This document shows, one piece after another, positions 61,966-64,000 of a stretch of 64,000 nt of DNA. The stretch spans positions 1 through 64,000 of the forward strand of contig JAHRHA010000002.1 of the NCBI GenBank assembly GCA_020027875.1, written 5' to 3'. Within the stretch, counting starts at the first letter, position 1, and the number at the start of each line of letters is the position of its first letter. Source of the DNA: Micromonosporaceae bacterium. GTDB taxonomy: Bacteria > Actinomycetota > Actinomycetes > Mycobacteriales > Micromonosporaceae. The notes under the pieces are model-generated. The model was given only the letters and a program-made list of their open reading frames with translations. It was not told where the DNA came from and did not search any database. The translations under genes and the position numbers were made by a program.

Positions 61966-62871
61966 TCAGAGCATCGTGCGGAGTGCGTCGTCGAGGTCGG
62001 TCGGCTCGAGACCGAAAGTCTTCTGGGCGGCGGATGAGTCGAGCACGAACGGCCGGTCGAACTGGTAGCGCATCTCGATGAACTCTTTTGCCGCCGGATT
62101 CACCAGACCGCCGACCCGCAACAGGGCACTGGACATGGTCCGCAGTCTGGGTTCGGGCGCGCCGGCCAGCCTGGCATAGCGAGTCGCGGCCTCCCGCAGC
62201 GTAGTCGCCGGGTTGGTGGGGACGTGCCAGGCTCGACCCCACGACCGCTCGTCGGCGCCGAGCGCCACGAGCGTGCGGGCGGCATCTCCCGTGTAGGTCA
62301 AGCTATGCGGGACATCAAAGTTGACCGGCGCGAGCGCACGCTTTCCGGCCCGGACTGCCGGAAGGACCATCTCGCTGAAAATGGACCTCCCGCCGGCACC
62401 GACGAAGTCGCTCGCGCGGGCCTCGGTGGCGCGGATCCGGCCGGCCTGGTGGGCTTCGAGCAGGTCGCGCCACATCTGAGCGCGGATGCGGCCCTTTACG
62501 GTCGTGGCGGCGAGCGGCAGGTCTTCGGTCATCGGCTCGTCCACTGGCCCATACCCATAGAGATTGCTCATCGTGACGAGTACGGCTCCGGATCGCTCCG
62601 CCGCGATGCGGATCGCCTTCGCCAGCGGCGGCCATTCCGTCGGCCAGCGGTGGTACGGCGGGTTGGCGCAGTTGTACAGGGCCGCCGCACGAGCGACGAG
62701 GTCGGTCAGCCGGTGGGCGTCGCTGGCGTCAGCCGAGACACGCTCGATCGACGGGTGGTCGGGACCAGCGCCGCTGCGGGTCACAATCCGTACGCGGTGG
62801 CCCTCGTCGCCGAGCCGGCGGGCCGTGGCGGAGCCGATCGGGCCAGCCCCGATGATGACGTGTAGAGCCAT
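61966..62871 (-). CDS. NAD-dependent epimerase/dehydratase family protein
   Basis: A 301-residue Rossmann-fold extended-SDR-like protein. The cofactor motif is VIIGAGPIGSATARRL (near 5-20), with a GxGxxG variant. SNLYGYG (near 107) carries a Tyr, but the usual YxxxK Lys is not obvious, so catalysis may be atypical. The substrate is unknown. The ATG at 62871 with AGAGGAGG is the start. It is divergent from a TetR gene, and a perfect palindrome lies 14 bases upstream of this start, so control by that TetR is likely. Confidence 0.88.
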   Translation of the reverse strand: MALHVIIGAGPIGSATARRLGDEGHRVRIVTRSGAGPDHPSIERVSADASDAHRLTDLVARAAALYNCANPPYHRWPTEWPPLAKAIRIAAERSGAVLVTMSNLYGYGPVDEPMTEDLPLAATTVKGRIRAQMWRDLLEAHQAGRIRATEARASDFVGAGGRSIFSEMVLPAVRAGKRALAPVNFDVPHSLTYTGDAARTLVALGADERSWGRAWHVPTNPATTLREAATRYARLAGAPEPRLRTMSSALLRVGGLVNPAAKEFIEMRYQFDRPFVLDSSAAQKTFGLEPTDLDDALRTML

Positions 62872-62884
62872 GAGATCCTCCTCT

Positions 62885-62899
62885 GAGAGCAGTGCTCTC
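62885..62899. promoter_or_regulatory. TetR operator 1
   Basis: GAGAGCA-G-TGCTCTC is a perfect 15-base palindrome 14 bases upstream of the epimerase start. It shares the core AGAGCAGTGCTCT with the second site at 62940-62952. The two centres are 54 bases apart within a divergent promoter region, as expected for operators of the adjacent TetR protein. Confidence 0.75.
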
Positions 62900-62939
62900 T
62901 GTTCGGGACAATAGTCGCGCAAACATGTGCTCCGTGTCA

Positions 62940-62952
62940 AGAGCAGTGCTCT
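62940..62952. promoter_or_regulatory. TetR operator 2
   Basis: AGAGCA-G-TGCTCT is a perfect 13-base palindrome identical to the core of operator 1. It lies 25 bases upstream of the TetR ATG at 62977, a position suited to autorepression. The alternative GTG start at 62956 would leave no leader beyond the operator, which favours the later start. Confidence 0.75.
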
Positions 62953-62976
62953 CGTTTGTGTGCGATACTTCCGGTC

Positions 62977-63696
62977 ATGCAGGAGATGAGCAGCTCACGC
63001 CCGCCAGCCGCTTCCCTGCGAGCGAGGGTCCGGGCCGGGATGACGGACGAAATCAAGCAGATCGCCCGGCGCCAACTGGCCGAACACGGCGCGCCGAACC
63101 TCTCACTGCGAGCCGTCGCCCGCGAGCTTGGCATGGTGTCCTCGGCGATTTATCGCTACTTCCCCAGCCGCGACGAGCTCCTCACGGCACTGATCATCGA
63201 CGCGTACGACACGCTTGGTGAGGCGGTTGAGAAAGCCGAGACGGCGGTGGACCGGGCCGATCTCGTCGGGCGCCACCGCGCCGTATGCCACGCCGTACGG
63301 GATTGGGCGCTGGCGAGCCCGCACGAGTATGCCCTGATCTACGGCAGCCCGGTGCCGGGCTACGTGGCGCCGCAGGACACCGTGGGTCCGGCCAGCCGGG
63401 TGGTCATCGCGCTCGTCGGCATCCTCGCCGATGGGGTCGCCGCCGGCGTACTGCGCCACAAGCCGGGAGACTGGCTCGAACCCGAAGTCAACGACGCGAT
63501 GACCCGCTTCGTGCAGATGGCCTGCCCCGATGTCCCGCCGACCCTGATGGCCCGGGGGATGATCAGCTGGACGCTGCTGTTCGGCGCGGTGAGTTTCGAG
63601 ATCTTCGGGCGCCTGGACACCCTAATTGATGACCGTCGGGCTTGGTTCGATCACCAGGTTCGTTCGATGGCGCGACTTGTCGGACTGCGGCCCTAA
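62977..63696 (+). CDS. TetR-family transcriptional regulator
   Basis: A 239-residue regulator. The N-terminal HTH is MTDEIKQIARRQLAEHGAPNLSLRAVARELGM followed by VSSAIYRYFPSRDELLTALI, a textbook TetR DNA-binding domain. The C-terminal part is of the WHG/TetR_C_13 kind (HEYALIYGSPVPGYVAP). It should dissociate from the two palindromes when it binds an unknown ligand. The ATG at 62977 is preferred, with M11 as an alternative. It is divergent from the epimerase, its probable target. Confidence 0.92.
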   Translation: MQEMSSSRPPAASLRARVRAGMTDEIKQIARRQLAEHGAPNLSLRAVARELGMVSSAIYRYFPSRDELLTALIIDAYDTLGEAVEKAETAVDRADLVGRHRAVCHAVRDWALASPHEYALIYGSPVPGYVAPQDTVGPASRVVIALVGILADGVAAGVLRHKPGDWLEPEVNDAMTRFVQMACPDVPPTLMARGMISWTLLFGAVSFEIFGRLDTLIDDRRAWFDHQVRSMARLVGLRP

Positions 63697-63705
63697 GCTC
63701 GCCGA

Positions 63706-64000
63706 ATGGCGACGGCGCTCACGAACATATCCATCAGACCCGTAACGCCCGACAGACTTGATGACCTGGCTGCCCTCTTCGGCTCCAGCAAGACGACGAT
63801 GGGCTGTCACTGCATGTGGTTCCTGGTGCCCGCCAAGGAGTGCGAGGCTGGGTGGAGCGGCGGCAACCGCCGGGCATTCGAGGCCCTCACGGGGGTCAGC
63901 AGCGAACCGCTCGGCCTGCTCGCCTACCGGGGGCAGGAGGCGGTCGGCTGGTGCTCGGCTGGGCCGCGGACGCGTTACGCTCGAGCGCTTCGGTCGCCGA
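63706..64000 (+). CDS. GNAT-family acetyltransferase (C-terminus cut by window edge)
   Basis: An ATG at 63706, 9 bases after the TetR stop, opens a frame that runs to the last base of the window (98 codons visible). The product starts MATALTNISIRPVTPDRLDD and has a Cys-rich GCHCMWFLVPAKE motif. It continues SSEPLGLLAYRGQEAVGWCSAGPR, the beta4 region of GNAT proteins just before the acetyl-CoA loop. It may share the TetR transcript. The substrate is unknown. Confidence 0.8.
   Translation, partial: MATALTNISIRPVTPDRLDDLAALFGSSKTTMGCHCMWFLVPAKECEAGWSGGNRRAFEALTGVSSEPLGLLAYRGQEAVGWCSAGPRTRYARALRSP

Overview
The window is high-GC actinobacterial chromosome. Mycothiol (mshB), a three-subunit succinate dehydrogenase with a 273-residue membrane anchor, a DivIVA-domain protein, FolP2, xseA/xseB next to ispH, and a dapC-ferredoxin pair all point to Actinomycetes. 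The gene neighbourhoods and small proteins look most like Micromonosporaceae, which is an inference from memory and not a search result. Several blocks recall the M. tuberculosis Rv1098-Rv1112 and Rv1170-Rv1209 neighbourhoods.

Layout. 0-6.3 kb: DivIVA-domain protein (cut by the window edge), folP2, a SnoaL-like gene with two LOG-family genes, then divergent dapE and dapD of the succinylase lysine pathway. 6.3-12.2 kb is the most accessory-looking stretch: HxlR regulator and thioesterase, a crippled secreted subtilase behind a frameshifted HTH-NB-ARC-TPR gene, several small hypothetical proteins, and a GntR/UTRA regulator with a candidate operator. 12.2-20.4 kb: dapC, 7Fe ferredoxin, GNAT, Tat-exported PhoX-like phosphatase with a candidate PHO box, VanW-like protein, mshB. 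20.4-32 kb: prolyl oligopeptidase-type peptidase, a five-gene peptide ABC importer, and the TldD/TldE protease pair, all peptide-handling functions. 32-43 kb: anchored hypothetical proteins, HAD phosphatase, sdhCAB, NUDIX, DUF3152 lipoprotein, YchF. 42.7-50.3 kb: membrane thioredoxin with DUF4395, Ada/AlkA with Ogt for alkylation repair, and a heterodimeric ABC exporter. 50.3-64 kb: valS, a receptor kinase with a CBM2-like ectodomain, ispH, xseAB, LprG-like lipoprotein, DUF4245, glpX, a TetR/epimerase pair with two perfect operators, and a GNAT cut by the window end.

The most unusual content is two families of short palindromic repeats. Family A (5 copies, about 57-61 bp) forms long hairpins mostly between convergent genes. 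Its outer arms and loop are conserved while the middle of the stem changes on both sides together. Family B (6 copies, about 60-78 bp) carries a perfect GATCATGACCT/AGGTCATGATC palindrome. One B copy lies in frame inside the ada/alkA coding sequence, and four genes take their stop codons from A or B copies. At least four genes show apparent single-base frameshifts at or near G/C runs, which could be real decay or sequence error. I saw no tRNA, rRNA, CRISPR array, insertion sequence or prophage.
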